64,000 nucleotides of DNA from positions 4,774,001 to 4,838,000 of the forward strand of contig NZ_CP130720.1 in assembly GCF_035984415.1 (NCBI RefSeq), written 5' to 3'. The position numbers and the translations under genes are program-made. The notes under the pieces are model-generated. The model made no database searches, was not told where the DNA came from, and saw only the letters and a program-made list of their open reading frames with translations. Source of the DNA: Streptomyces sp. NBC_01296. Lineage in GTDB: Bacteria; Actinomycetota; Actinomycetes; Streptomycetales; Streptomycetaceae. Below, one piece after another: positions 10,980-18,663 of the stretch; within the stretch, counting starts at the first letter, position 1; each line of letters begins with the position of its first letter.

Positions 10980-11288
10980 CTAGACGGCCATTCCGTAGAC
11001 GATGGTGAAGAGGGTGCCGAGGGAGCCGATGATGAAGACGCCGGTGAGGCCGGCGACGATCAGGCCCTTGCCTTGTTCCGCGCTGAACGTGTCGCGCAGG
11101 GCGGTCGCGCCGATGCGCTGCTTGGCCGCGCCCCAGATGGCGATGCCGAGGCAGAGGAGGATGGCAACGGCCATGACCACTTCGATCATGACCTTCGCTT
11201 CGTTGCCGAGACTGCCGAACGGCCCCCAGTTCGGGGCGATTCCGCCGATGATGGTGGTGATGTCGCCCTTTTCGGCTGCCAGGATCAT
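10980..11288 (-). CDS. VirB2/TrbC-like small membrane protein
   Basis: A 102-aa protein, first gene of the secretion-like operon. Two membrane segments (about residues 34-54 and 75-98) flank a short cytoplasmic loop containing AAKQRIGATALRDTF. This is the pilin-like VirB2/TrbC layout, although no long signal peptide is present. The ATG at 11288 is chosen because AGGGGCGGTGAG lies 4-10 nt upstream; a GTG at 11297 is in frame but only 2 nt from the same purine run. A 79-nt gap separates it from the VirB8-like gene. Confidence 0.7.
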   Translation of the reverse strand: MILAAEKGDITTIIGGIAPNWGPFGSLGNEAKVMIEVVMAVAILLCLGIAIWGAAKQRIGATALRDTFSAEQGKGLIVAGLTGVFIIGSLGTLFTIVYGMAV

Positions 11289-11692
11289 GTAACTCACCGC
11301 CCCTGTATGGGTAGTTCCGGTAGCCCGTGCCCGACGGCAGGGGTCACGTACTATCTTCGCTGATGAAACCGCGGTCGTACGTCGACTTGACGGCTCTCTT
11401 TACCCGATCTCCCGGCCCTTGGCCCGCTCGCGCGCTCTGACCTGGGCACGGGCGGCGGGCATGCGAAAGAACGTATGGTCACTCTGTGTATCACGAGGGG
11501 TGACCCCGGGCAGTGATTGCCCTCTCGGCTTGCGGGGGGCCGCTCGGGGGGCCGCCGTTCGGCGCAGTGTGCGGGCGTGTCGTTGGGCCGAGCCGCTGAC
11601 GTTCGTCCGACATTCCGTCAGTCGTTCCATCCTTTCGGCGGGTTGTGGGAGATGCTCCGGGCCGTTCGGTAGGACGACGCAAGGAGTGACGG
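11289..11692. other. 404-bp divergent intergenic region
   Basis: It lies between the divergent secretion-like operon and the collagen-like gene and should carry both promoters. I see no convincing gene and no clear -35/-10 pair. The only symmetric element is a weak 6-bp inverted repeat, GGTCAC (11477-11482) and GTGACC (11500-11505). The plus-strand gene has its ribosome site AAGGAG at 11681-11686. Confidence 0.6.
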
Positions 11693-12382
11693 ATGGGTTG
11701 CGCAGTGAAGCCCGGACGGCGGGCGTGGCTGACCGGTGGGTTCGCAGTTCCGCTGGCGATCGCGCTCATGGGTGCCTCGGTTCCGGCGGCGGCTGCCGCC
11801 GAGGGGACGGCTGTGGCGGTGGCGCCCGGCTGGGGCGGCAGCAGGTGTCCGGAGCCCGATGCGAGAACGCTGCCGGCGCCTGCGCCCATGGCTGCCGACA
11901 CGAGGAACGCGGGCAAGGCCGGCAAGGCGGCGGGCTTCAATCCGTGTGCCGGGCCCAAGGGTGAGCGGGGGCCCCAGGGGCCGCACGGGCCCAAGGGCGA
12001 CCGGGGGCCGAAGGGTGACCGGGGGCCGGCGGGGCCGCCCGGGCCGCGTGGGCCGAGCGGGGCGCCCGGGCCGTGCCAGGACATCGACACGACCCGGGGG
12101 GAGAGCGACCTGGAGTTCAGTGCCGTCCTGCACCGGGGCAGGACGTTCCTGGGCGTGCGCGACACGGCGCCGGTCGGCGCGTACACCTGGCGGGACCTCA
12201 CCACGGCGCTGAACCCGGGGCATCCGCGGAACGCGTGCGGGGTGTCGGTCAACACCGTGGGCCCCACGGTGTACGTGAAGGTGCTGACGACGCTGGGCGA
12301 CGTGTTCGAGAACCACTGCGCGTACACGGGGACGGGCGTGCTCACCTGTCCGTCGGGGTGGACGGCCATCATCAGGCCCTGA
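11693..12382 (+). CDS. Secreted collagen-like (Gly-X-Y) protein
   Basis: A 229-aa predicted exported protein. A signal peptide with twin Arg (GRRAWLTGG) and an AAAAAE-type cleavage region spans residues 1-37. Residues 87-125 are 13 uninterrupted Gly-X-Y triplets rich in GPK, GDR and GPP, bracketed by Cys85 and Cys128. A C-terminal domain of about 100 residues follows, with Cys in ACGVS, NHCAY and LTCPSGW. Collagen-like triplets can form trimeric rods; the globular part I do not recognise. The ATG has AAGGAG 7 nt upstream. It is divergent from the secretion-like operon. Twelve to fourteen triplets are short for a stable triple helix unless the cysteines lock it. Confidence 0.85.
   Translation: MGCAVKPGRRAWLTGGFAVPLAIALMGASVPAAAAAEGTAVAVAPGWGGSRCPEPDARTLPAPAPMAADTRNAGKAGKAAGFNPCAGPKGERGPQGPHGPKGDRGPKGDRGPAGPPGPRGPSGAPGPCQDIDTTRGESDLEFSAVLHRGRTFLGVRDTAPVGAYTWRDLTTALNPGHPRNACGVSVNTVGPTVYVKVLTTLGDVFENHCAYTGTGVLTCPSGWTAIIRP
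11951..12076 (+). repeat. Collagen-like triplet repeat tract
   Basis: Fourteen consecutive 9-bp units encode Gly-X-Y triplets from GPKGER to the final GPC. The second position is Pro in 10 of the 13 full triplets. DNA repetition is imperfect (GGGCCSAAGGGY-type units), so the periodicity is held at the protein level. Confidence 0.85.
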
Positions 12383-12417
12383 GGGCCGTTGCCGGTGGTG
12401 CGGGTCAGAGCGGACGG

Positions 12418-12729
12418 ATGACTACGGCAACTCCGTGGACCCTGACGGACATCGAAGCGGCCATCCCGGCGGGGTGGTCGGCCGAGACCTGCTCGCCCGA
12501 TGACGTCGAGCGGGCGCCGTGGACGGCCGACAACCCTGCCTGGGGGCACTGCGACATCACGTCGCTGGTGGTGAAGGACCTGACGCGGGAGCAGTTCCGC
12601 CGGGGCCAGGTGGTGACGGAGGGGCGGCTGATGGGGCCGCGGCCGCAGGGGCGGCTGCCGCGGCGCTGGGAGGAGTACCGGCTGCTGCGCGGGTGGGTCG
12701 GGGCCGGGCTGGGGGCGATCGGCGGGTGA
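12418..12729 (+). CDS. YunG-like hypothetical protein, apparently shortened
   Basis: A 103-aa soluble protein. The stretch SAETCSPDDV, then ADNPAWGHCDITSLVVKDL, then TREQF resembles the YunG family, in which the conserved pattern is ...W-x-DNPAxGQC-x-TALV... and ...DLTREQF. In the family as I know it, roughly 30 residues (GGEL...HYWNRLP...) separate these two blocks; here VVKDL runs directly into TREQF. This could be a natural short form or an internal in-frame deletion. The ATG at 12418 is 36 bp behind the collagen-like gene, so co-transcription is possible. The function is unknown. Confidence 0.6.
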   Translation: MTTATPWTLTDIEAAIPAGWSAETCSPDDVERAPWTADNPAWGHCDITSLVVKDLTREQFRRGQVVTEGRLMGPRPQGRLPRRWEEYRLLRGWVGAGLGAIGG

Positions 12730-12743
12730 GCCCCGGGGCGGGG

Positions 12744-13589
12744 TTACGCGGACCAGTGCGCGGGGCGGGTCAGCGTCGGGGGGATCTTGGTCCCGGCGTC
12801 GCCCCGGGCTGCGTTGAGCTGGGGCTGGGTCAGGAAGAGGGCGTCGCGGAGGTCCGCCCCGCGCAGGTCGGCGTCGCGGAAGTCCGCGCCGATCAGGTCC
12901 GCCAGGCGCAGGTCTGCGCCGCTGAGGTTGGCGGCGATGAGGTAGGCGCCGCGGAGGTTGGCGCCGCGCAGGTCCGCGCCGGCGAGGCGGGCGCCCATCA
13001 GGTCGGCGCCGCGGTGGTTCTTCTTGCGGGCCGGGGCCTTGGCGCGCGCCAGCTCGCTGGCGCGCAGGAGGAGCGTGTTGATGCGCCCGCGGAGGTCGCC
13101 CACGTCCAGGGCGGCCAGCGCGTCCGCGTCGGCGGCGGTCCACTGCGTGGTCTCGGTCAGCGTTCGGCGCAGGTCCGCGTGGACCGGGGCGGCCGCCGGG
13201 AGGGCGAGCGCCCCGGTGACGTAGAAGAGCAGCTCGTGCAGCTGGCGCAGCACCGGGAAGACCTCGTACATCCGGGCGGCCGTGCCGGGGTGCGTACGCC
13301 AGTCGCGGCCGCCGAAGGTCACCTGGGAGACCTGCTGGCCCGCGCCGAAGCAGTCGAAGACGGTGCAGCCCTGGAAGCCCTTGTCGCGCAGCCGGGTGTG
13401 GATGCCGCAGCGGAAGTCCTGCTGGAGGTTCTTGCAGGGCGTTCCGGCGGCCTTGTTCACCGCGAAGTCGTTGGACTTGGCGAAGGGCAGGGCGACGCAG
13501 CAGAGCGCGAAGCAGTTCGAGCAGTCTGCCTGCAGGACGGGGAGGGCGGGGAGGGCCGGGTCGACGGGCGCGGCGGGAGTGGCGGACAC
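12744..13589 (-). CDS. Cys-rich domain fused to pentapeptide repeats
   Basis: A 281-aa protein in two parts. Residues 20-90 hold eight cysteines (C23, C26, C30, C31, C52, C61, C75, C80) in a CxxCxxxCC...C...C...C...C pattern suggestive of a metal or Fe-S site, similar to YkgJ-type proteins. Residues about 193-252 are twelve A[DN]LxG-type pentapeptides, expected to form a right-handed beta-helix. The start is GTG at 13589 with only a weak ribosome site. It is convergent with the YunG-like gene and lies 10 bp from the next acetyltransferase gene in the same direction, so the two minus-strand genes probably share a transcript. The biochemical role is unknown. Confidence 0.8.
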   Translation of the reverse strand: MSATPAAPVDPALPALPVLQADCSNCFALCCVALPFAKSNDFAVNKAAGTPCKNLQQDFRCGIHTRLRDKGFQGCTVFDCFGAGQQVSQVTFGGRDWRTHPGTAARMYEVFPVLRQLHELLFYVTGALALPAAAPVHADLRRTLTETTQWTAADADALAALDVGDLRGRINTLLLRASELARAKAPARKKNHRGADLMGARLAGADLRGANLRGAYLIAANLSGADLRLADLIGADFRDADLRGADLRDALFLTQPQLNAARGDAGTKIPPTLTRPAHWSA

Positions 13590-13599
13590 CCGTCCATTG

Positions 13600-14106
13600 T
13601 CACCGCTCGGGGGCGGTCAGCCGCATCTGGAGGGCCGACCAGAGGACGCCGTCGACCTCCTCCACGTCCTGCAGTACCTGCTCGGTACGGAAGCCGAGCT
13701 TCTCGTAGAGGCGTACGGCCGCGGTGTTGTGGGTGTAGACGCCGAGGTCGAGCGAGGGCAGGCCGAGCTCGTCGAAGGCGCGGGCGACGGCGAGTGTGAG
13801 GAGCGTCTCGCCGAGGCCCCGGCCGCGTGCCTCGGGGGCGATCAGTACGCGGCCCAGGCGGGTGCCGCGTACGGAGACGTGGCCGAGGGAGCGTCCGTCG
13901 GGGGAGACCGCGGTCCAGGTGTGGCGGTCCGGCTCGGCGGCGTAGGCGGTGAGCTGGGCGTCGTCCAGCGGCCAGGTGAAGGAGGGGCCTGCCCAGGTGA
14001 CGAGTTCGGCCGGGGTGGTGATCCAGCGGCGCAGGGCCGGGGCGTCGTCCGCGGGGCGGAACGGGCGCAGGGACAGGAGTGAGGGAGAGGAAGGGGTCGT
14101 GTTCAT
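13600..14106 (-). CDS. GNAT family N-acetyltransferase
   Basis: A 168-aa predicted acetyltransferase. The acetyl-CoA loop is LGRVLIAPEARGRGLGETL and the C-terminal motif is HNTAAVRLYEKLGFR, as in RimI/GNAT enzymes. The substrate is unknown. It is first in a probable two-gene unit with the Cys-rich pentapeptide protein and divergent from the LysE-type exporter (63 bp between starts). Confidence 0.85.
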   Translation of the reverse strand: MNTTPSSPSLLSLRPFRPADDAPALRRWITTPAELVTWAGPSFTWPLDDAQLTAYAAEPDRHTWTAVSPDGRSLGHVSVRGTRLGRVLIAPEARGRGLGETLLTLAVARAFDELGLPSLDLGVYTHNTAAVRLYEKLGFRTEQVLQDVEEVDGVLWSALQMRLTAPER

Positions 14107-14169
14107 GTCTCAAGTATTCGTGGACGGAACCCGGTTGATCGCGGGGGCCGGTGCGGTGAGCATCCGTAC

Positions 14170-14778
14170 ATGACAGAAGTGATCGCAGTTGCCGTCATCA
14201 CCCTCCTCGCCGTGATCAGCCCCGGCGCCGATTTCGCGATGGTCGTCCGCAACAGCTATCTGTACGGGCGGCCCACCGGGCTGTTCGCGGCGGCCGGTGT
14301 CGCGGCCGGCGTGCTGGTGCACGTCTCGTACACGATGCTCGGGGTCGGTCTCCTGATCGCCTCCTCCACGGCCCTGTTCACGGCGATCAAGCTGGCGGGC
14401 GCCGCGTACCTGGTGTGGATCGGGATCCGGACCTTCCGGGCGCGGGCCGAGCTGAGCGTGGACCTGGAGTCCAAGCCGGAGCTGACCCGGCTGGGCGCGC
14501 TGCGGTCCGGGTTCCTGACCAACGTGCTCAATCCGAAGACCACGCTGTTCGTGGTGTCGACGTTCACGCAGGTCGTGGATCCGCAGACCCCGGTGTGGCA
14601 GCAGGCCGGGTACGGGCTGTTCATGTCGGCGGCGCACCTGGGCTGGTTCGGTGCGGTCGCGCTGTTCTTCTCGAACTCCCGGCTGCGCGACCGGATGCTG
14701 AAGGCGCAGAAGGCGCTGAACCGGGCGATCGGCTCGGTGCTGGTGGGGCTGGGGGTCGGGCTGGGCTTCGCCCGCTGA
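14170..14778 (+). CDS. LysE family amino acid/threonine exporter
   Basis: A 202-aa integral membrane protein with six hydrophobic segments. The N-terminal half holds the family signature PGADFAMVVRNSYLYGRPTG, followed by GVAAGVLVHVSYTMLGVGLL; a second block, FLTNVLNPKTTLFVVSTF, is also diagnostic of LysE/RhtB exporters. It would export an amino acid or analogue across the cytoplasmic membrane; the substrate cannot be read from the sequence. Confidence 0.9.
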   Translation: MTEVIAVAVITLLAVISPGADFAMVVRNSYLYGRPTGLFAAAGVAAGVLVHVSYTMLGVGLLIASSTALFTAIKLAGAAYLVWIGIRTFRARAELSVDLESKPELTRLGALRSGFLTNVLNPKTTLFVVSTFTQVVDPQTPVWQQAGYGLFMSAAHLGWFGAVALFFSNSRLRDRMLKAQKALNRAIGSVLVGLGVGLGFAR

Positions 14779-14836
14779 GGCCGGTTGTTCCGCGAAGGCC
14801 TGGCGGGGCGGGTTACCTGTCGGTAGCGTGCCGGGC

Positions 14837-15631
14837 ATGGCGATCTCCGAGGCGTTCTTCGAGCGGGTCGATGCCGGGCGGTTCCTGGCCACCGAGTACA
14901 CGCGCGGGCCGTGGGACCCCGGCTCGCAGCATGCCGGGCCGCCGGCCGCGCTGCTCGGCAGGGCTGTTGAGGAGCGGGAGGGCGCCCGCGACGACATGCG
15001 GATCGCGAGGATCACGTACGAGATCCTGCGGCCGGTGCCGATCGGCCCGCTGGAGATCACCACGTCGGTGCTCCGGGCGGGCCGCAGCACGGAGGTGGTG
15101 GAGGCCGCCCTCGCCCCGGCCGGGGCCGCGCCGGTGATGCTCGCGCGGGCGCTGCGGATCCGGGTGGCCGAGGAGGCCGTACCCGGCGTGGCCCCGGGGC
15201 CGCAGCTGCCGCCGCCGGGGGAGGTGGAGGTGACGCCGTTCTTCCCGGTGCCGTGGGAGACCGGCTACCACTCGGCGATGGAGACCCGGTTCACCGAGGG
15301 CGCGTTCGTATCGCTCGGGCCCGGCAGCTGCTGGATGCGCATGAAGGTGCCGCTCGTCGCCGGGGAGGAGACCCGGCCGCTGGACCGGGTCCTGATCGCC
15401 GCCGACTCGGGCAACGGGATCAGCTCGGTCTTGGACTTCGGGCGGTACGTGTTCATCAACAGCGATCTGACCGTGCACCTGCACCGCCACCCGGTGGGCG
15501 AGTGGGCCTGCGTGGAGGCCCGTACGAGCGTGGACGCGGGCGGGATCGGGCTCGCGGACGCCCGGCTGCACGACGAGAAGGGGCCGATCGGGCGGAGCGC
15601 GCAGAGCCTGTTCGTCGCACCGCGCTCCTAG
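14837..15631 (+). CDS. Thioesterase family protein (TesB-like double hotdog)
   Basis: A 264-aa predicted acyl-CoA thioesterase. It has the GPWDPGSQHAGPPAALLGRA segment typical of actinobacterial TesB-like/YbgC-like proteins and a second hotdog repeat from about residue 140 (VLDFGRYVFINSDLTVHLHR). The ATG at 14837 sits 11 nt after a TAGCGT box (14824-14829), so the mRNA is probably leaderless; an in-frame GTG at 14828 is the alternative. Confidence 0.8.
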   Translation: MAISEAFFERVDAGRFLATEYTRGPWDPGSQHAGPPAALLGRAVEEREGARDDMRIARITYEILRPVPIGPLEITTSVLRAGRSTEVVEAALAPAGAAPVMLARALRIRVAEEAVPGVAPGPQLPPPGEVEVTPFFPVPWETGYHSAMETRFTEGAFVSLGPGSCWMRMKVPLVAGEETRPLDRVLIAADSGNGISSVLDFGRYVFINSDLTVHLHRHPVGEWACVEARTSVDAGGIGLADARLHDEKGPIGRSAQSLFVAPRS

Positions 15632-15704
15632 CGCCGCGTTACCGGCCGCGTTCCTGGTCAACCCGGCTCCGTGGCACGGGAGTCCGTGTGGCAGGCTCGG
15701 GTCA

Positions 15705-17363
15705 ATGGAGTCCCTGAGAGACGTCGACCCCGCCCGGATCGGGGCGCACGCGCTGCTGGCCCGGCTCGGTGCCGGAGGGATGGGGCAGGTGTACCTCGGG
15801 CGCTCGCCCGGCGGGCGCCTGGTCGCCGTGAAGGTGATCCGGGACGAGATCACCGGCCACCCCGAGGCCCTGGCCCGGTTCCGGCGTGAGGCCGAGACCG
15901 TGCGCGCGGTGCGGTCGGCGTACACGGCGAACCTGATCGACGCCTCGCTCGCGGCGCCGCCGTTCTGGCTGGCCACGGAGTACGTGGCGGGCCCGACGCT
16001 CGGTCACGCCGTCGCGGAGCGCGGGGGTTTGCCCGCGGACACCTGCCGCCGGCTGTTCGCGGCGCTGGCGGAGGGCCTGGCGAGCGTCCACGCGTACGGG
16101 GTGACGCACCGGGACCTCAAGCCGCAGAACGTCATCCTGGGCGCGCAGGGCCCGCAGCTCATCGACTTCGGCATCGCGCGCGGCGTGGGCGAGACGGCCC
16201 TCACCCAGGACGGCCAGGCCCCGGGAACCCCGGGCTACACCGCGCCCGAGGTGCTGCTCGGGAACGAGGCGGGGGCCGCCGCGGACGTCTTCGCGCTGGG
16301 TGCGACGCTGGCGTACGCGGCGACCGGGCGGGCGCCGTTCGGTACGGGTGCCGCGACGAGCGTGAGCTACCGGGCGGTGCACGAGCCGATCGACGTGGCC
16401 GGGGTGGAGCCGGGGCTGGCGGCCCTGATCGAGGCGTGCGTGGCGAAGGACCCGGCGGCCCGGCCCGCCCTGGCCGAGGTCATCGGCCGGTGCGGTGTGC
16501 GGGACGCGCTGATCGACGATCCGGTGTACGTGGGGCTGGGCGCGCTGGGCGAGGCCGTGCCGGTGCACGAGATGCGGACGCAGGGGCCGGGCCTGCCGTA
16601 CGGCTACACGCCGACGCAGCACGCGGCCGCGGTCCCGCCGAGGCGCGGGCGGACGGGCGTGTGGGTGGCGGCCGTGGCGGTGGCCGCGGCCCTGTCCCTG
16701 GCCGCCTGGAAGCTGGTTCCGTTCGACGGGGACGGCGAGGGGGGTCGGGGCAAGGACGGTGCCACGGGCACGCCCCGACAGACGCCGGGCGCGGGGGGCG
16801 CCGCGCCCTCGGCGTCCAAGGGCGCCGCCGCCAAGCCGCCTGCCGAGTACATCGAGGGCAACCAGATCTCCCACTACTTCTGGTTGCCTTCCACCGACCC
16901 GGAGCGCGCCGCGCACGGCACCGGCGCGTGCAACCTGGGGCCGGAGCAGAAGCCGCCCGGTGCCGACATGCAGGCCGACGCCCAGGTCTCGGGGAAGTCC
17001 GTGACCATCAGCATGCGCATCAAGTACGCGGAGAACAGCGAGACCAAACCCGATCCGTACTACGTATCGGTGGCGGTCAGGTCCCCGCACGACCTCGACC
17101 CGTCCACCGGACAGCCCTTCCCCATGGACAACCGGGCCGTGGGTTTCACCAGCAAGCCCGTCGACATCTACAGCAAATGGAAGACGGGCGACTTCCTGAC
17201 GCTCAAGTACCCGGACGACTTCGCGGAGCACGTGAACGGCAAGACGTACCCCGGCGTGCCCCTGGCCAACGACCCGGGGGACTGGACGGTGGTCTTCTAC
17301 CACGTCGAGGATGACCCTACGAAGTACGCGAGTATCAGCTGCACGGGCTTCCGAGTGGCGTAG
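15705..17363 (+). CDS. Membrane serine/threonine protein kinase
   Basis: A 552-aa PknB-type eukaryotic-like kinase. The kinase domain shows the glycine loop GAGGMGQV (22-29), the catalytic Lys in VAVKV (K43), HRDLKPQN (135-142), DFG (154-156) and APE (180-182). A single membrane segment (about 318-338) leads to an extracellular C-terminal domain of about 200 residues after a Gly/Ala/Pro linker. That domain is not PASTA; it is a unique domain with Cys in GACNLGPE and ISCTGF. It probably senses an external ligand and phosphorylates cytoplasmic targets. It lies 61 bp before the wall hydrolase gene in the same direction. Confidence 0.9.
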   Translation: MESLRDVDPARIGAHALLARLGAGGMGQVYLGRSPGGRLVAVKVIRDEITGHPEALARFRREAETVRAVRSAYTANLIDASLAAPPFWLATEYVAGPTLGHAVAERGGLPADTCRRLFAALAEGLASVHAYGVTHRDLKPQNVILGAQGPQLIDFGIARGVGETALTQDGQAPGTPGYTAPEVLLGNEAGAAADVFALGATLAYAATGRAPFGTGAATSVSYRAVHEPIDVAGVEPGLAALIEACVAKDPAARPALAEVIGRCGVRDALIDDPVYVGLGALGEAVPVHEMRTQGPGLPYGYTPTQHAAAVPPRRGRTGVWVAAVAVAAALSLAAWKLVPFDGDGEGGRGKDGATGTPRQTPGAGGAAPSASKGAAAKPPAEYIEGNQISHYFWLPSTDPERAAHGTGACNLGPEQKPPGADMQADAQVSGKSVTISMRIKYAENSETKPDPYYVSVAVRSPHDLDPSTGQPFPMDNRAVGFTSKPVDIYSKWKTGDFLTLKYPDDFAEHVNGKTYPGVPLANDPGDWTVVFYHVEDDPTKYASISCTGFRVA

Positions 17364-17424
17364 TGGACCTGGCGACACGAGCGATTCACACGTTAAAGCG
17401 ACGGGGATGGGGGAGTGTTGACGG

Positions 17425-18450
17425 GTGCGCAGATTCTGGATGGCGAGTGGGATCGGGATCGGGCTCTGTCTGAGCTTCCTCGTGCTGATCGTGGTGGGGA
17501 CGTACTCGGCCGCGGCCGGCCTCGTGGGTGCCGGGGCGGCCGGGGGCCGCGTGGTCGGGCTGGCCAAGGGGGCCGTCCCCGCGAAGTACCAGAACCTGGT
17601 GCAGAAGTGGGGGACCCTGTGCCCGGCCATGACGCCTGCGCTGCTGGCTGCCCAGCTGTACTCGGAGAGCGGCTGGAATCCGAGCGCCGTCAGCCCGGCC
17701 GACGCCCGCGGTATCGCGCAGTTCATCCCCGGCACGTGGGCCGGACACGGCATCGACGGGGACGGTGACGGCGACCGCGACATCTGGGACCCCAATGATG
17801 CGATCCCCTCGGCGGCTTCGTACGACTGCGAGCTGGCCAAGGACGTGGCGGGGGTGCCCGGGGACACCACGGGCAACATGCTCGCGGCCTACAACGCGGG
17901 GGCGTACGCGGTCATCAAGTACGGCGGGGTGCCCCCGTACAAGGAGACCCAGGGGTACGTGAAGACCATCACGACCCTCGCGAAGAGCTTCGAGCGGCCG
18001 GTCGGGCGGGTCGCGCCCTCGCAGCAGGCCGCCGGGGCCATCTACTTCGCGCAGAAGCAGTTGGGGACCCCGTACCTGTGGGGCGGCAACGGTACGCCGG
18101 ACCAGAACGGGCGGTTCGACTGCTCGGGGCTGACCAAGGCCGCGTACGAGTCGGTGGGGATCGAGCTGCCGCGCGTCGCCAACGACCAGTACAACGCCGG
18201 TCCGCATCCCTCGCGCGGCGAACTGCTGCCGGGTGACCTGGTGTTCTTCTCCGATGATCTGACGAACTCCCGGGAGATCCGGCACGTCGGCCTCTACGTG
18301 GGCGGCGGATACATGATCAACGCCCCTTATACCGGCGCCGTGATCCGCTTCGACAAGATCGACACCCCGGACTACTTCGGCGCGACGCGTGTCACCAAGG
18401 ACGGGGCCGAGGCCCTGCCCGACCACACCGCCGACGCCAAGTCCCCCTGA
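17425..18450 (+). CDS. Bifunctional lytic transglycosylase (SLT) / NlpC-P60 peptidase
   Basis: A 341-aa exported, probably membrane-anchored wall hydrolase. After an N-terminal hydrophobic segment (about 8-30) comes an SLT domain (catalytic Glu81 in QLYSESGWNPSAVS, AYNAGAYAV). It contains an EF-hand-like loop with Asp at 111, 113, 115, 117, 119 and 122. Then follows an NlpC/P60 domain (Cys233 in FDCSGL, His287 in RHVGLYVG). This double-domain architecture is that of VirB1/Tn916 Orf14-type hydrolases that open the wall for type IV secretion, and such a machine lies 6 kb away. The start is GTG with GGGGAG upstream. A housekeeping wall role is equally possible. Confidence 0.88.
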   Translation: MRRFWMASGIGIGLCLSFLVLIVVGTYSAAAGLVGAGAAGGRVVGLAKGAVPAKYQNLVQKWGTLCPAMTPALLAAQLYSESGWNPSAVSPADARGIAQFIPGTWAGHGIDGDGDGDRDIWDPNDAIPSAASYDCELAKDVAGVPGDTTGNMLAAYNAGAYAVIKYGGVPPYKETQGYVKTITTLAKSFERPVGRVAPSQQAAGAIYFAQKQLGTPYLWGGNGTPDQNGRFDCSGLTKAAYESVGIELPRVANDQYNAGPHPSRGELLPGDLVFFSDDLTNSREIRHVGLYVGGGYMINAPYTGAVIRFDKIDTPDYFGATRVTKDGAEALPDHTADAKSP

Positions 18451-18663
18451 TCGCGCCGTTTGCCACGCTGCGTCAACCCAAGGCCCTGAGCTGCGACGAC
18501 GAGTCACTCTTCGATAACGTTGCCGTGATCATTCGGTGGAGAGTGGAACGTGGCGTTCAGAACGGGCGTTCCATGGACGCAGGCTTGATCAACGGGGGGG
18601 TTCAGGGGCGCACACAGGCGTGCGCCCGAGGGGAACCGAGCAAGGGCAAGGGGCTGCATCGCC

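Noticed and set aside
4223..11288. An integrated conjugative element (AICE)
   Set aside because: No integrase, Rep, relaxase, FtsK-like TraB or att repeats are visible, and flanks are core genes.
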